In this document: piece after piece, positions 20,360 through 34,093 of the stretch
Numbering within the stretch: the first letter of the stretch is position 1
Layout of the letters: each line of letters begins with the position of its first letter
Origin: Mycobacterium scrofulaceum
GTDB taxonomy: Bacteria > Actinomycetota > Actinomycetes > Mycobacteriales > Mycobacteriaceae
Direction of reading: 5' to 3'
Length of the DNA stretch: 56,519 nt
NCBI RefSeq assembly: GCF_001667885.1
Contig: NZ_LZJW01000081.1
Location: 1-56,519 of the forward strand
Notes under the pieces: generated by a model
The model's input: only the letters and a program-made list of their open reading frames with translations
Databases searched by the model: none
What the model was told of the DNA's origin: nothing
Program-made: the position numbers and the translations under genes

Positions 20360-22258
20360 TCAGTCGTTAGCGCCGGCGAAGGCCGTCGGCGATCCGACGC
20401 CGCTACGCAGGCTGCCGTCGAGGTAGGCGGCGCGGCACGCGCGACGCCCGATCTTTCCGCTGGAGGTACGCGGAATCGTTCCCGCCTGCACCAGCAGCAG
20501 GTCGCGGATGGTTACCCCGTGCCGGACGGCGATGGCCGCCCGGATCTCGTCCGCGATCGGCTGGTAGTCGAGCTTGTGCGTGCCGGGGGCACGCTCGGCC
20601 ACGATCACCAGCTGCTCGGAGCTGTCGTCGGGGTCGTACTTCAAGCCGGTGTGCGGGTTGTCGAACACCACCTGCGGCAGCTGGTTGGCCGGCACCGAGA
20701 ACGCGGCCACGTAGCCGGTGCGCAGGGCGCGGCTGGCTTCCTGGGCCGAGTACTCGAGGTCCTGCGGGTAGTGGTTGCGGCCGTCGATGATGACGAGGTC
20801 CTTGATCCGGCCCGCGATATAGAGGTGGCCCTTGTGGTAGGTGCCGTAGTCACCGGTGCGCACCCACATGCCGTCGTCCGGTGCGCCCTCGGCGTGCGAC
20901 TGGCTGATGCGCGACTTGAGGATGTTGCGGAAGGTCTCGGTGGTCTCGTCTTCCTTGCCCCAATAGCCGGTGCCCATGTTGTTGCCGTGCAACCAGATCT
21001 CGCCGATCTGCCCGTCGGGCAGCTCGCTGGCGGTGTCGGGGTCGACGATGACGGCCCACTCGTCGACGCCGATGATGCCGGCGGAAACCTGGGCGACGGC
21101 CTTGGGCGAATCGGGGGCCACCTCGACGAAGCGTTGCTTGTTGAGCTCGTCGCGGTCGACGTGGATGACCGTGGGCGCCTCGTCCATCGGTGTGGTGGAG
21201 ACGAACAGCGTGGCCTCGGCCAGGCCGTAGGACGGCTTGATCGCCGTCTCGCGCAGGCCGTAGGGCTTGAACGCCTCGTAGAACTTGCGCATCGACGCCG
21301 GGGACACCGGCTCGCTGCCGTTCAGGATCGCCTTGACGTTGCTCAGGTCCAGCGGTGGCTCGCCGTCCTTGGGAACGCCGCGCACCGCGGCGTGCTCGAA
21401 GGCGAAGTTCGGCGCCACGGTGACGACCTCGCAGTTCGGGGCGTCTTCGGGCTTGCGCGCCATCTCCCGGATCCAGCGGCCGGGCCGGCGCACGAACGCG
21501 GCCGGGGTCATGAACGTGAAGTTGTAGCCGAGCACCGGCGACAGCAGCGCGGTGATCAGGCCCATGTCGTGGAAGAACGGCAGCCAGGACAGGCCGCGGT
21601 CGCCTTCCTTGCCCTCGAGGCCGTTGAGCACCTGCAGCACGTTGGTGGGCAGGTTCAGGTGGGTGATCTGCACGCCGGTCGGGGTACGGGTGGAGCCGGA
21701 GGTGTACTGCAGGTAGGCGATGGTGTTCTCGTCGGCCTCGGGCTCGACCCAGGTGGAGGCCACCTCGTTGGGCACCGCGTCGACGGCGATCACGCGAGGC
21801 CGTTCCTTGGCCGCCCGCGCGCGGATGAATTTGCGGACGCCCTCGGCGGCCTCGGTGGTGGTCAGGATGGTCGACGGGGTGCAGTCGTCGAGCACCGCGT
21901 GCAGCCGGCCCACGTGGCCCGGCTCGCCCGGGTCGAACAGCGGCACCGCGATGCGGCCGGCGTACAGCGCGCCGAAGAAGGCGATGAGGTAGTCCAGGTT
22001 CTGGGGGCACAGGATGGCGATGCGGTCACCGGGCTGGGTGACCTGCTGCAGCCGGGCGCCCACCGCCCTGTTGCGGGCGCTGAAGTCGCGCCAGACGATG
22101 TCGCGGTACACCCCGTCGCGCTCGGTGGAGTAGTCGATGAAACGGTAGGCCAGATTGTCGCCGCGTACCCTCGCCCACTTCTCAACGTGCTTGACCAGGT
22201 TGGTGTTGTCGGGGAACCTGATCTTTCCATTCACGATGAACGGGTTGTGGTACGGCAT
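20360..22258 (-). CDS. fadD32: Long-chain fatty acyl-AMP ligase FadD32
   Basis: FadD32 activates the meromycolic chain as an acyl-adenylate and loads it onto the N-terminal ACP of Pks13. The 632-residue protein shows the adenylate-forming signatures [19 protein letters not shown] (phosphate-binding), [11 protein letters not shown], and [20 protein letters not shown] with the hinge region. It ends in [19 protein letters not shown] with the catalytic lysine. The start at 22258 ([11 protein letters not shown]) has AGGAG upstream. In M. tuberculosis the protein begins slightly earlier, but the matching upstream codons here are out of frame. It is the first gene of the operon with pks13 and accD4, and the long leader before it is described separately. 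Confidence 0.97.
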   Translation of the reverse strand: MPYHNPFIVNGKIRFPDNTNLVKHVEKWARVRGDNLAYRFIDYSTERDGVYRDIVWRDFSARNRAVGARLQQVTQPGDRIAILCPQNLDYLIAFFGALYAGRIAVPLFDPGEPGHVGRLHAVLDDCTPSTILTTTEAAEGVRKFIRARAAKERPRVIAVDAVPNEVASTWVEPEADENTIAYLQYTSGSTRTPTGVQITHLNLPTNVLQVLNGLEGKEGDRGLSWLPFFHDMGLITALLSPVLGYNFTFMTPAAFVRRPGRWIREMARKPEDAPNCEVVTVAPNFAFEHAAVRGVPKDGEPPLDLSNVKAILNGSEPVSPASMRKFYEAFKPYGLRETAIKPSYGLAEATLFVSTTPMDEAPTVIHVDRDELNKQRFVEVAPDSPKAVAQVSAGIIGVDEWAVIVDPDTASELPDGQIGEIWLHGNNMGTGYWGKEDETTETFRNILKSRISQSHAEGAPDDGMWVRTGDYGTYHKGHLYIAGRIKDLVIIDGRNHYPQDLEYSAQEASRALRTGYVAAFSVPANQLPQVVFDNPHTGLKYDPDDSSEQLVIVAERAPGTHKLDYQPIADEIRAAIAVRHGVTIRDLLLVQAGTIPRTSSGKIGRRACRAAYLDGSLRSGVGSPTAFAGAND

Positions 22259-22285
22259 TCCGCTCTCCTGTCACACCTGTTTCAG

Positions 22286-22335
22286 GCCGGCGCTACGCCG
22301 GCATGTTGTCCTTCGGTCGGCCAAGCCGACGGCTT
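22286..22335 (-). promoter_or_regulatory. Structured leader of the fadD32-pks13-accD4 transcript
   Basis: If transcription starts at the promoter near 22433, the leader is about 170 bases. It contains a perfect hairpin GCCGGC-N5-GCCGGC (22286-22302). It also has two overlapping, mutually exclusive hairpins: GTCGGC-N3-GCCGAC (22316-22330) and AAGCC-N3-GGCTT (22323-22335). No known riboswitch class is recognised. Confidence 0.4.
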
Positions 22336-22432
22336 GCATTTCTACGCGGGCCAGTCCTTGCGCGGCGCCGCGGGCGCCAGCCTCCTGTTCATCCCAGGCC
22401 GGCTTCCACCAGGATCGGGTCCGCAACAAAGT

Positions 22433-22463
22433 GTTATAGCTCTTAAATTCCTCTTAATGTTAA
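22433..22463 (-). promoter_or_regulatory. Candidate promoter of the fadD32 operon with direct repeats
   Basis: Read on the minus strand, TATAAC (22438-22433) is a good -10. Upstream of it two copies of TTAAGAG start eleven bases apart (22457-22451 and 22446-22440), one helical turn, and TTAACA (22463-22458) is -35-like though spaced 19 bases. The AT-rich block stands out from GC-rich surroundings. The 22259-22548 gap holds nothing else that looks coding. Confidence 0.5.
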
Positions 22464-22548
22464 GGGGCGGCCCGCAGCACACCAAATCACAAGGTACCGC
22501 TGATCCGCACCGGCAACGGGCTCCTGACGGCTGTGTCCCGCGCCCGGG

Positions 22549-23559
22549 TCATCCATGTTTGGGGTGGGGCGCGTTGGTGATCAACCCTTGGACCCAGTTC
22601 AGCGTCCAATCGGTGGCAGGCTGCCCGTCCAGGTTCCAGAACTGTGTGGTCGCGTACAACGCGTGGATGGGTTGTCCCGCACCCCCGGCCAGGGTGTTGA
22701 GGGTGTTGGGCAGGTTGGCCACGCTGAATGCCTCGTCCGGGGCGGCGCAGATGAGGTCACCCGGCGCGCAGATCTCGTTCGTCTTGTCGTTGAGCGCGCC
22801 GAACCCTCCGGGCCGCGCGCCGGTCATGGTGAGGCCCAGCCCGGAGAGCACGGGCACTTCGTGCAGTGTGACTTCGGCGCCCTGCCCGGGCGGGTTGGGC
22901 CCGATGTCGTTGCCCACGCCCGGCTGGCGGCGACCGTCGGCGATCAACGTCACACCGAGGACCAGGTCGTCGTCGACGGGTCCGCGGCCGTTGCCGATGT
23001 CGCTGGCGATGTCACCGGCGATCACCGCGCCCTGCGAGAAGCCCATCAGCACGTAACTGGTCAGCGGGCACTTGGCGTTCATGTCGGTCATCGCCTGGAC
23101 CGTCGCGCGGGTGCCCTCGGCGCGGCTTTCGTTGTACGACATCTGCGTGTCGCCGCTGAGCGGGTTGTGGAACTGCGCGGTGTAGGGGGTGGTGTACTCC
23201 TGCACCCGGGACGCGGGGAACTGCTGGGTGATCGCCGCGGTCACCTTGTGCAGCAGCGCGTTCGGGAATTGCATCGGGTTGAGCGGATCATCCTGCGGCG
23301 CAGACTCCCAGGTGCCGGGGACGTTGACCAGTTGGACGTCGGGGCACGACGCGTCTTGCGAAGCGGGCCGGGGCTTGTGCGGGTGGGTGGTCGTGGATGG
23401 CGACGGCAGGACGCCCGGCGGCACCGCGCTGGGCGGCGATTCGCGGCCACGCAGCATGACGACCACCAGCACGATGACCAACAGCACCACACCCGCCATC
23501 GCCAAGGCGGCGGTCCAGGCGAGGGCTCGGTGGCGCTTACGCCGGGCGTTGGTGGCCAT
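22549..23559 (-). CDS. Cutinase-like phospholipase/thioesterase (Rv3802c orthologue)
   Basis: A membrane-anchored cutinase-fold hydrolase of 336 residues. The M. tuberculosis orthologue Rv3802c has phospholipase A and thioesterase activity, is essential, and affects mycolate and envelope composition. A single N-terminal membrane segment (about residues 13-36, [20 protein letters not shown]) follows a basic start, then a Pro/Ser/Thr-rich stalk. The catalytic triad is visible as Ser175 in GFSQG, Asp268 in CAPGDLIC with flanking Cys264 and Cys271, and His299 in PIHALY, all at the positions known in Rv3802c. It lies between fadD32 and fbpD with gaps on both sides, so it may have its own promoter. 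Confidence 0.95.
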   Translation of the reverse strand: MATNARRKRHRALAWTAALAMAGVVLLVIVLVVVMLRGRESPPSAVPPGVLPSPSTTTHPHKPRPASQDASCPDVQLVNVPGTWESAPQDDPLNPMQFPNALLHKVTAAITQQFPASRVQEYTTPYTAQFHNPLSGDTQMSYNESRAEGTRATVQAMTDMNAKCPLTSYVLMGFSQGAVIAGDIASDIGNGRGPVDDDLVLGVTLIADGRRQPGVGNDIGPNPPGQGAEVTLHEVPVLSGLGLTMTGARPGGFGALNDKTNEICAPGDLICAAPDEAFSVANLPNTLNTLAGGAGQPIHALYATTQFWNLDGQPATDWTLNWVQGLITNAPHPKHG

Positions 23560-23650
23560 GTTCTCCCGCTAGCAGAGTCGGTGGAGCGCAGCGAAGCGGT
23601 CCTCCCGACCCCTGCTGCACCCTCTACACGGTACCGGCTCGCGGGATTAC

Positions 23651-23786
23651 CTCAGCCGGGCGGCGACCCGCTACTCAGCTCCGCGGGGTGCCCCCAACGC
23701 CCGGCTCCGCCGCGCTTGCGATCGCCGCTACTCAGCCGGGCGGCGACCCGCTACGCCCGGCTCCGCCGCGCTTGCGATCGCCGCTA
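23651..23786. repeat. Composite direct repeat (A-x-B-A-B), REP-like
   Basis: Unit A (CTCAGCCGGGCGGCGACCCG plus CTAC) occurs at 23651-23674 and 23731-23754. Unit B, 33 bases beginning CGCCCGGCTCCGCCGCGCTT, occurs at 23698-23730 and 23754-23786. The copies are identical. The second B copy runs into the stop codon of fbpD. The arrangement suggests a duplicated, possibly dispersed extragenic element in the 224-base gap between Rv3802c and fbpD. Confidence 0.8.
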
Positions 23787-24695
23787 GCGAATCGCGCCGA
23801 CGATGTCGCCCGACATGGCCCCGAGCTGCCCCGACCAGGAGCCCCACCCGTTGTCGCCGCCGCCCGGGAAGTCGAAGTGACCGTTGTGCCCGCCGTTGCT
23901 GCGGTACTGCTGGTAGAACTCGCGGGAGCTGCCCATGGCCGCGCCCGCCTGGCCGATCATGGCGGCGTCGTCGCCGCCCATGTTGGTCGGGCTGTAGACC
24001 CACACGCGGGTGTTGTTCTGCGCCAGCAACGACGCGTGCACGTAGGGGTCGTGCCACTTCCACCGGCCGAGCTGCGGCGCGCCCCACATTCCGTTGCCGT
24101 CCACACCGCCGAACTGCTGCAGCCCGGCCAGGATCGCGCCGTTGTAGTTGGTGCTCGACGGGTACAGGAACCCGGACAGCGAACCGGCGAAGCCGAAGCG
24201 GTCGGGGTGGAAGGCGGCGAGCGCCATCGCGCCGTAGCCGCCCTGCGAGGCGCCGACGGCGGCATGGCCACCGGGCGCCAGGCCCTTGTTGGCGGCCAGC
24301 CAGTTCGGCAGCTCGCTGGACAGGAAGGTGTCCCACTGCTTGCTGCCGTCCTGCTCCCAGTTGGTGTACATGCTCCAGGCTCCGCCCGCGGGCGCCACCA
24401 CCGAGATGCCCTTGCCGCCGAGCGTGTTCATCGCGTTGCCCGCGGTGACCCAGTTGCTGACGTCGGGGGCCGCGTTGAAGGCGTCCAGCAGATAGACCGC
24501 GTGCGGTCCGCCGCCCAGGAAGGCCACCGGGATGTCGCGGCCCATCGCGGCCGACGGCACCATCAGGCTCTCGTAACCGGCGGCCCGTGCCTTGCCGGCC
24601 GGCCCGCCTGTCACGGTCACACCGATCAGACCGATCGCCAACGCGGCTACGGAGAACACCCGAAGAAGCGCTGACGCACCCCGCACGACCCTCAT
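23784..24695 (-). CDS. fbpD: MPT51/FbpD, antigen 85-related secreted protein
   Basis: A 303-residue secreted alpha/beta-hydrolase-fold protein of the antigen 85 family. MPT51 is considered non-catalytic and binds fibronectin and possibly carbohydrate. The ATG at 24695 is chosen because GGAGGG lies five bases upstream; the open frame extends four more codons. A signal peptide (LLRVFSVAALAIGLIGVTVTG, cut near ARAAGYE) is clear. Family strings are MGRDIPVAFLGGGPHAVYLLDAF and GKGISVVAPAGGAWSMYTNW. The nucleophile elbow here reads GASQG, with Ser present where M. tuberculosis MPT51 has Ala, but the catalytic His position of Ag85 is Asn (DNGWGSW), so mycolyl transfer is still unlikely. Confidence 0.95.
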   Translation of the reverse strand: MRVVRGASALLRVFSVAALAIGLIGVTVTGGPAGKARAAGYESLMVPSAAMGRDIPVAFLGGGPHAVYLLDAFNAAPDVSNWVTAGNAMNTLGGKGISVVAPAGGAWSMYTNWEQDGSKQWDTFLSSELPNWLAANKGLAPGGHAAVGASQGGYGAMALAAFHPDRFGFAGSLSGFLYPSSTNYNGAILAGLQQFGGVDGNGMWGAPQLGRWKWHDPYVHASLLAQNNTRVWVYSPTNMGGDDAAMIGQAGAAMGSSREFYQQYRSNGGHNGHFDFPGGGDNGWGSWSGQLGAMSGDIVGAIR

Positions 24696-24789
24696 GTCAC
24701 CCTCCATCGTCTAGTCGCTGACGAGCACACTAGCCAGCGCCGTAGTTCCCCCGCCCGCGGGGTAGTGAAACAAATCACACACCAAAACC

Positions 24790-24827
24790 ACTGGCGGCGG
24801 AAACCCCGAAGGGTTCCCGCCGCCAGT
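24790..24827 (-). terminator. Strong hairpin terminator after fbpA
   Basis: ACTGGCGGCGG pairs perfectly with CCGCCGCCAGT, and the inner bases AACCC and GGGTT extend the stem. It begins 16 bases after the fbpA stop in the direction of fbpA transcription. There is no long U-tract, as usual for mycobacterial terminators. Confidence 0.75.
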
Positions 24828-24843
24828 TGCGTTGTTCGTGGGC

Positions 24844-26118
<1,275 letters not shown>

Positions 26119-26223
26119 TCATGGCCAGCTGGTTAAGCGCCAATTGTGATGTTGCTGGCAATTTTTCACCGGGCGCGCGTGGCGGCAATTTTGAGATTGG
26201 CCGAAAATTCTTCTGCGCGGGGC

Positions 26224-28152
26224 TTACTCGCGAGGCGGCGGCGGGGCCTCTTCGGGTACCGGCAGGCCGCATCTGGCGAGCTCGTAGCGCGGCACCCGGT
26301 CTATCCGGTATTTGGTGAATTCGAAGGAATGCAGCAGGTTGGAGAGGAATCTGTGTGGGGTCATCGGTGCGCGTACCGAACTCAGCACCGCCTCGGTCTC
26401 GGGGCATTTGAGGGCGGACACCGCCTCGGCGACCCACTGCTGGTCCAGATAGCCGGGAATGCCGGGATACACCTTGACCCATGGGCCGTCGGCGATCGCC
26501 CAATCCGGGAAGAGGTTCTTGTCGTGCCCGATGCGGCCGTGCTGTAACCGTTCCGTGTGTTGCGCAAGCGGATTCGCCAGTCCGATCTGGTCGATCACCC
26601 TGACATCGAGCCCGACATTCATGCCAACCATGCCGAGGTTGGTGAAAAACACTGCGTGCTGCGGTTTTTGGGGCGGCTTGTCGGGGCCGGGCTGCGCCAT
26701 CGGCACCAGGTCCCACTGGATGTAATTGCCCGACGGCAACAGCAGTGCGCCGTCGGGAGTGTTGTCCAGCGCCGTCAGGATCGCCGCCATCCGGGGATAC
26801 CCCAGGTAGTCGGCGGCGGTGAGCGGATGCGCGTGGCCGGTCGCCTGCGCGTAGAAGCGCCGCTCGTCGACGATTCCGGAGTAGCTGACGTGGGTGGCGT
26901 CGTCACCCATGCCCGGTGAATTCGCCGCCCACAGTGACCAACCGGCCACACCCAGCCAGAGCACGCCGGCCGCGCCGGCCACCCAGTAGCCCGTCTCCCG
27001 CGAGTAGTCCTGCCCGTCCGGGATGGCGAGCGGGATCACCGCCACCGGGGCCAGCAAGCAGAACAGCGGCGCCAGCAGGACCCGTCCGTGCATGAAGTCG
27101 CCGCCCTGCCGAATCCAGTAGAGCGCCTGCAGCAGGCCGCTCACCAGAACGAAAGCCACCACGGCCGGCGGGCTTTGAACCGCCCGGGCCACCCGCCCGT
27201 AGTTGGGCGCGAGGGCGGGCCGCAAGAACGACGGCCGGCGGCGCGCCGCGAGCAGCAGCACCCCCAGGGGCACGAGGAGGACCACCGGCACCCACACGGC
27301 GTAGGGCGCGTCGAAATTCGACAGGTAGGTCATGCCTTGGGACCACTTGTCGCCGGCCGCGTCCTTGGCGAGCGCGGTCCCGGGCACCAGCAAGCCGTAG
27401 TAGCCCATGCGGAAGATCTCGTAGCCGACCGGCAGCAACCCACCGGCCGCGACGACCAGCACCCGGCGGCGCCAGGTCCGCGCCGCGACCAGCATCATGA
27501 TCAGCGCCAGCCCGCCCATCAGCGCCAGCTCGGGCCGGACCAAGACGCTGAAGCCGGCGACGAACGCCAACGCACCGATGAAGACATCGCGATCCGGCCG
27601 GTTCCGTACGGGCTGCGCCCAGCAGACCATCATCCACCACAGCAACCCGAGGTAGGCCAGCGTCAGCCCGCTCTCCAGGCCGGAGGTGGCGAAGTCACGC
27701 GCGGGCGGCAGCGCGACGTAGACCAGCGCGCCGGCGGGCAGCATGACGGCCTTGCGGCCCCGCAGGCTGGGCGCGTACAACCGCGCGGCCCCCAGCATCA
27801 GCAGCGCCACGCCCACCACCGAAAGCGTCAGGGCCAGCGCCAGCGCCACGTATTCCATTCGCATCGGCCCGCCCACCCAGCTGCCGACGTACATCAGGTA
27901 GGTCCAGGCCGTGGAGGTGTTGGCCTCCACCCGCTCGCCCTGGTTGAAGACCGGCCCGTTGCCGGCGAGCAGGTTGCGCACCGTGCGCAACACGATCAGC
28001 CCGTCGTCGGCGATCCAGCGCCGCTGCCAAGCGCCCCAGGCGAACAGGACGGAGACCACCGCCACGCTGATCCACAGGCTGACCCGCACCAGCATCGTGT
28101 AGGGGAACACCGGCCAGCCCAACCGCCTGGTGACCGGCCGGCTGCGCATCAT
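26224..28152 (-). CDS. aftB: Terminal beta-(1,2)-arabinofuranosyltransferase AftB
   Basis: AftB adds the terminal beta-1,2-linked arabinofuranose residues of arabinan, the acceptors for mycolates, using decaprenyl-phosphoryl-arabinose. The protein (about 642 residues) is a GT-C enzyme with about ten membrane segments and a C-terminal soluble domain. The extracytoplasmic loop RRWIADDGLIVLRTVRNLLAGNG carries the Asp pair typical of the fold, followed by NQGERVEANTSTAW. The start is uncertain: the ATG at 28152 is chosen, the ATG at 28095 (MLVRVSLW) fits the annotated M. tuberculosis start, and the frame opens at a weak TTG inside ubiA. It is the last gene of the minus-strand glf-glfT2-Rv3807c-ubiA-aftB group. 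Confidence 0.93.
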   Translation of the reverse strand: MMRSRPVTRRLGWPVFPYTMLVRVSLWISVAVVSVLFAWGAWQRRWIADDGLIVLRTVRNLLAGNGPVFNQGERVEANTSTAWTYLMYVGSWVGGPMRMEYVALALALTLSVVGVALLMLGAARLYAPSLRGRKAVMLPAGALVYVALPPARDFATSGLESGLTLAYLGLLWWMMVCWAQPVRNRPDRDVFIGALAFVAGFSVLVRPELALMGGLALIMMLVAARTWRRRVLVVAAGGLLPVGYEIFRMGYYGLLVPGTALAKDAAGDKWSQGMTYLSNFDAPYAVWVPVVLLVPLGVLLLAARRRPSFLRPALAPNYGRVARAVQSPPAVVAFVLVSGLLQALYWIRQGGDFMHGRVLLAPLFCLLAPVAVIPLAIPDGQDYSRETGYWVAGAAGVLWLGVAGWSLWAANSPGMGDDATHVSYSGIVDERRFYAQATGHAHPLTAADYLGYPRMAAILTALDNTPDGALLLPSGNYIQWDLVPMAQPGPDKPPQKPQHAVFFTNLGMVGMNVGLDVRVIDQIGLANPLAQHTERLQHGRIGHDKNLFPDWAIADGPWVKVYPGIPGYLDQQWVAEAVSALKCPETEAVLSSVRAPMTPHRFLSNLLHSFEFTKYRIDRVPRYELARCGLPVPEEAPPPPRE

Positions 28153-28180
28153 GCGCGCTTTGAGGGCCTGCAGTTCGGGG

Positions 28181-29089
28181 CTAACCGAAGGCAACGGCGG
28201 CTCCAAGCGTCGCGATCCACGCGAGGAAAAGCAGCTGCAGCACCCGGTCGCGCAGCGCGATGTCTTCGGGCTCGCCGGCCAGGCCGCCGTCGACGTCGAC
28301 GGCGTAGCGCAGGATCGCGATGGTGAACGGGACCATCGATACCGCGAACCACGATCCCGAGTGGCGGTCCCGCTCGAACGCCCACAGCCCGTAGCAGAGC
28401 ACCACCGCGGTGGCCGACATCGTCCAGACGAACCGCAGGTAGGTGCTGGTGTAGCTCTCCAGGGACTTGCGGATCGCGGCGCCGGTGCGCTCGGCCACCT
28501 GCAGCTCGGCGTACCGCTTGCCGGCCACCATGAACAACGACGCGAACGCCGCCGACAGCAGGAACCATTGCGACAGCGGGATGCCGGTGGCGGCGCCGCC
28601 GGCGATGGCCCGCAGCAGATATGCCGACGACACGATGCAAATGTCCATGACCGCTTGGTGTTTGAGGCCGAAGCAGTACGCCAGCTGCATGCTGAGGTAG
28701 ACGGCCATCACCACCGCCAAGTCGGGCGTCAGCCACCAGGCGAGCCCCAGTGACGCCGCCCCGAGAACCACCGCCAGGGCGTAGGCCAGCCACTCGGGCA
28801 CCACGCCGGCCGCGATGGGCCGGAACCTCTTGGTGGGGTGCTCGCGGTCGGCGTTGACGTCGCGGACATCGTTGACCAGGTAGATCGACGAGGCCGCGAG
28901 GCAGAACACCACGAACGCCACGGACACCTTGGTCAGCACGTCGGCGTAGTTGTAGTGCACCGGGCCGCCCAACGCGGCCAGCGGCGCGGCCAGCACCAGA
29001 ACGTTCTTCACCCATTGCCGCGGGCGGATCGCCTTGACGACCCCAACCACGACGTTGCCCGAGGGCCCGGCCACCACGTCCTCACTCAT
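28181..29089 (-). CDS. ubiA: Decaprenyl-phosphate 5-phosphoribosyltransferase UbiA
   Basis: This membrane enzyme transfers 5-phosphoribose from PRPP to decaprenyl phosphate, the first step toward the arabinose donor used by the Emb and Aft enzymes. The 302-residue protein equals the M. tuberculosis length. The UbiA superfamily motifs are NDVRDVNADREHPTKRFRP (first Asp-rich motif) and the segment containing YAVDVDGGLAGEPEDIALRDR near the C-terminus. About nine membrane helices are visible. The ATG at 29089 (MSEDVV) is preferred over the longer frame because it matches the orthologue. It overlaps the 3' end of the upstream phosphatase gene by eight bases, indicating coupling. Mutations in this gene raise ethambutol resistance in M. 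tuberculosis. Confidence 0.96.
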   Translation of the reverse strand: MSEDVVAGPSGNVVVGVVKAIRPRQWVKNVLVLAAPLAALGGPVHYNYADVLTKVSVAFVVFCLAASSIYLVNDVRDVNADREHPTKRFRPIAAGVVPEWLAYALAVVLGAASLGLAWWLTPDLAVVMAVYLSMQLAYCFGLKHQAVMDICIVSSAYLLRAIAGGAATGIPLSQWFLLSAAFASLFMVAGKRYAELQVAERTGAAIRKSLESYTSTYLRFVWTMSATAVVLCYGLWAFERDRHSGSWFAVSMVPFTIAILRYAVDVDGGLAGEPEDIALRDRVLQLLFLAWIATLGAAVAFG

Positions 29090-29613
29090 TCGCCCCGACC
29101 TTCCGCGCCCGGCCCTGCAGCCGAACGGTGATTCGCGCGACGGTGGCACCGAGGACGATGCCGCAGGCCACGTCGCTGGGATAGTGCACCCCGAGCAGCA
29201 TCCGCGACAAGGCCATCGGGGGAACCAGGAGGGCCGGCAGCGGCAGGCCGGTGATTCGGCCCATCAGGATGGCCGCAGCCGTCGTCGAGGTGGCATGGGC
29301 CGACGGGAAGCTCAGTTGGCTGGGGGTGCCGACGTTCACCACGACGGCCGGGTCATGCGGCCGTTGGCGCCGCACCACCCGCTTAACCAGCACGGCGGCG
29401 GCATGCGCGGCGAACGCTCCCGCACCGGCGGCCAGCCAGTCCCAACGCCGCTTCGGGGCCAGTAGCGCACCGACCGCCGCCACGGCCAGCCAGCCGAGGC
29501 TGTGCTCGCCGAAATGGGATAGGCCGCGCGCCGTCGTCAGCGCGCCGGGGCGCTCGGCGACCGCGGCTTGCACGGCCACCAGAGCGGCCACTTCGCCGCG
29601 CGGGGAGGCCGAT

Positions 29614-29621
<8 letters not shown>
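29082..29621 (-). CDS. PAP2-type membrane phosphatase (Rv3807c orthologue)
   Basis: A 179-residue PAP2-family membrane phosphatase, proposed to remove the 5-phosphate from decaprenyl-phosphoryl-5-phosphoribose, the step after UbiA. The three-part family motif is complete: KRVVRRQRP, PSAHATS and SRMLLGVHYPSD. About four to five membrane segments surround them. It lies between glfT2 and ubiA, overlapping glfT2 by eight bases on one side and ubiA by eight on the other. This gene order is the main reason for the pathway assignment; the reaction has been hard to prove for the orthologue, and redundancy is likely. Confidence 0.93.
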
Positions 29622-32966
<3,345 letters not shown>

Positions 32967-34070
32967 GTGCCGAATCGACGCCGACGCAAGCTTTCGACAG
33001 CCATGAGCGCGGTCGCCGCCCTGGCAGTGGCGAGTCCTTGCGCATACTTCCTTGTCTACGAATCGACGGCCGGCAGCAAGCCGCCTGAGCACCACGACTT
33101 CAAGCAGGCGGCCGTGATGACCGACCTGCCTGGCGAGCTGATGGGCGCGCTGTCGCAGGGGCTGTCGCAATTCGGGATCAACCTGCCCCCGGTGCCAGCG
33201 CTGAGCGGGGGTGCGACCAGCACTCCGGGCCTGGCCAGCCCCGGCCTGGGCACTCCGGGCCTCGGGACTCCGGGACTCACCAGCCCGGGCCTGACCAGTC
33301 CGGGTCTGACGAGCCCGGGGTTGACCAGCCCCGGCCTGACGAGCCCTGGCCTGACCAGTCCGGGTCTGACGAGCCCGGCTCTGACCAGCCCGGGCCTGGC
33401 GCCCACGACGCCGGGTCTGACCGCGCCAGGCGCGCTGCCGACCACCCCGGGCGCCGGGGTGGCGACCCCGGGTGCGGGGCTCAACCCGGCGCTGTCCAAC
33501 CCCGGGCTGACCAGCCCGGCCGGGGTCGCGCCCGGAGTGGGCAGTCCGACGGCCGCCGGTGAAGTGCCGATCACGGCACCGGCCAGCCTGGACCCGGGCG
33601 CCGACGGTACCTACCCGATCCTGGGCGACCCTTCGTCCTTCGGTAACGGTTCACCGATTGGCGGCGGCACCGGCCTCGGCGGCGGCGGCGGAAGCTCCAG
33701 CAGCGGCGGCGGCGGTGGCCTGGTCAACGACGTGATGCAGGCCGCCAACCAGCTTGGCGCCGGTCAGGCCATCGACTTGCTCAAGGGCTTGGTGATGCCG
33801 GCGATCACGCAGGGTCTGCACGGCGGGGCGGGTGCAGCCGGTGCGCTGCCAGGCGCCGCCGGTGCGCTCCCGGGCGCCGCGGGTGCCCTGCCGGGCGCTG
33901 CGGGTGCTCTTCCGGCCGCCGCGGGCGCCCTGCCGGCGGCCGCCGGTGCGCTGCCGGGTGCTGCCGGTGCGCTCCCGGGTGCCGCCGCGGGGGCCTTGCC
34001 GGCCGCCGCGGGCGCTGCCGGGGCGTTGCCGGCTGCCGCGGGCGCGGCACCGGTCCTGCCCCCCGTCTAG
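32967..34070 (+). CDS. erp: Exported repetitive protein Erp (PirG)
   Basis: A secreted or surface-anchored virulence-associated protein, 367 residues. The GTG at 32967 (VPNRRRRKLS) matches the known start, with GAGGAG six bases upstream. The conserved N-terminal part has the signal sequence AVAALAVASPCAYFLVYES and EHHDFKQAAVMTDLPGELM. The central part carries twelve five-residue PGLTS-type repeats (residues 87-146). A conserved globular block includes GADGTYPILGDPSSFG and GGLVNDVMQAANQLGAGQAIDLLKG. The C-terminal 80 residues are a second, Ala/Gly/Leu/Pro repeat of about seven residues, much longer than the short Pro/Ala tail of M. tuberculosis Erp (284 residues as remembered). A strong terminator follows. 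Confidence 0.95.
   Translation: MPNRRRRKLSTAMSAVAALAVASPCAYFLVYESTAGSKPPEHHDFKQAAVMTDLPGELMGALSQGLSQFGINLPPVPALSGGATSTPGLASPGLGTPGLGTPGLTSPGLTSPGLTSPGLTSPGLTSPGLTSPGLTSPALTSPGLAPTTPGLTAPGALPTTPGAGVATPGAGLNPALSNPGLTSPAGVAPGVGSPTAAGEVPITAPASLDPGADGTYPILGDPSSFGNGSPIGGGTGLGGGGGSSSSGGGGGLVNDVMQAANQLGAGQAIDLLKGLVMPAITQGLHGGAGAAGALPGAAGALPGAAGALPGAAGALPAAAGALPAAAGALPGAAGALPGAAAGALPAAAGAAGALPAAAGAAPVLPPV
33225..33404 (+). repeat. Twelve 15-base repeats in erp encoding PGLTS-type units
   Basis: Residues 87-146 of Erp are twelve pentapeptides in register: PGLAS, PGLGT twice, PGLTS seven times, PALTS and PGLAP. Repeat number in this region of erp differs between species, so it may vary in length between strains as well. 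Confidence 0.9.
33828..34067 (+). repeat. Ala/Gly/Leu/Pro repeat in the erp C-terminus (about 21-base units)
   Basis: The last 80 codons of erp hold nine GALP cores, mostly seven residues apart, as GAAGALP or AAAGALP. The period slips near the end (GAAAGALP, then AGAAGALP). The GC-rich tandem array could vary between strains. Confidence 0.85.
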
Positions 34071-34093
34071 ACCTTCGGGGAACCCTCCAACCA

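Noticed and set aside
20309..23056. Open frame of 915 codons opposite fadD32 and Rv3802c
   Set aside because: It crosses two well-supported genes on the other strand and has no coherent protein pattern.
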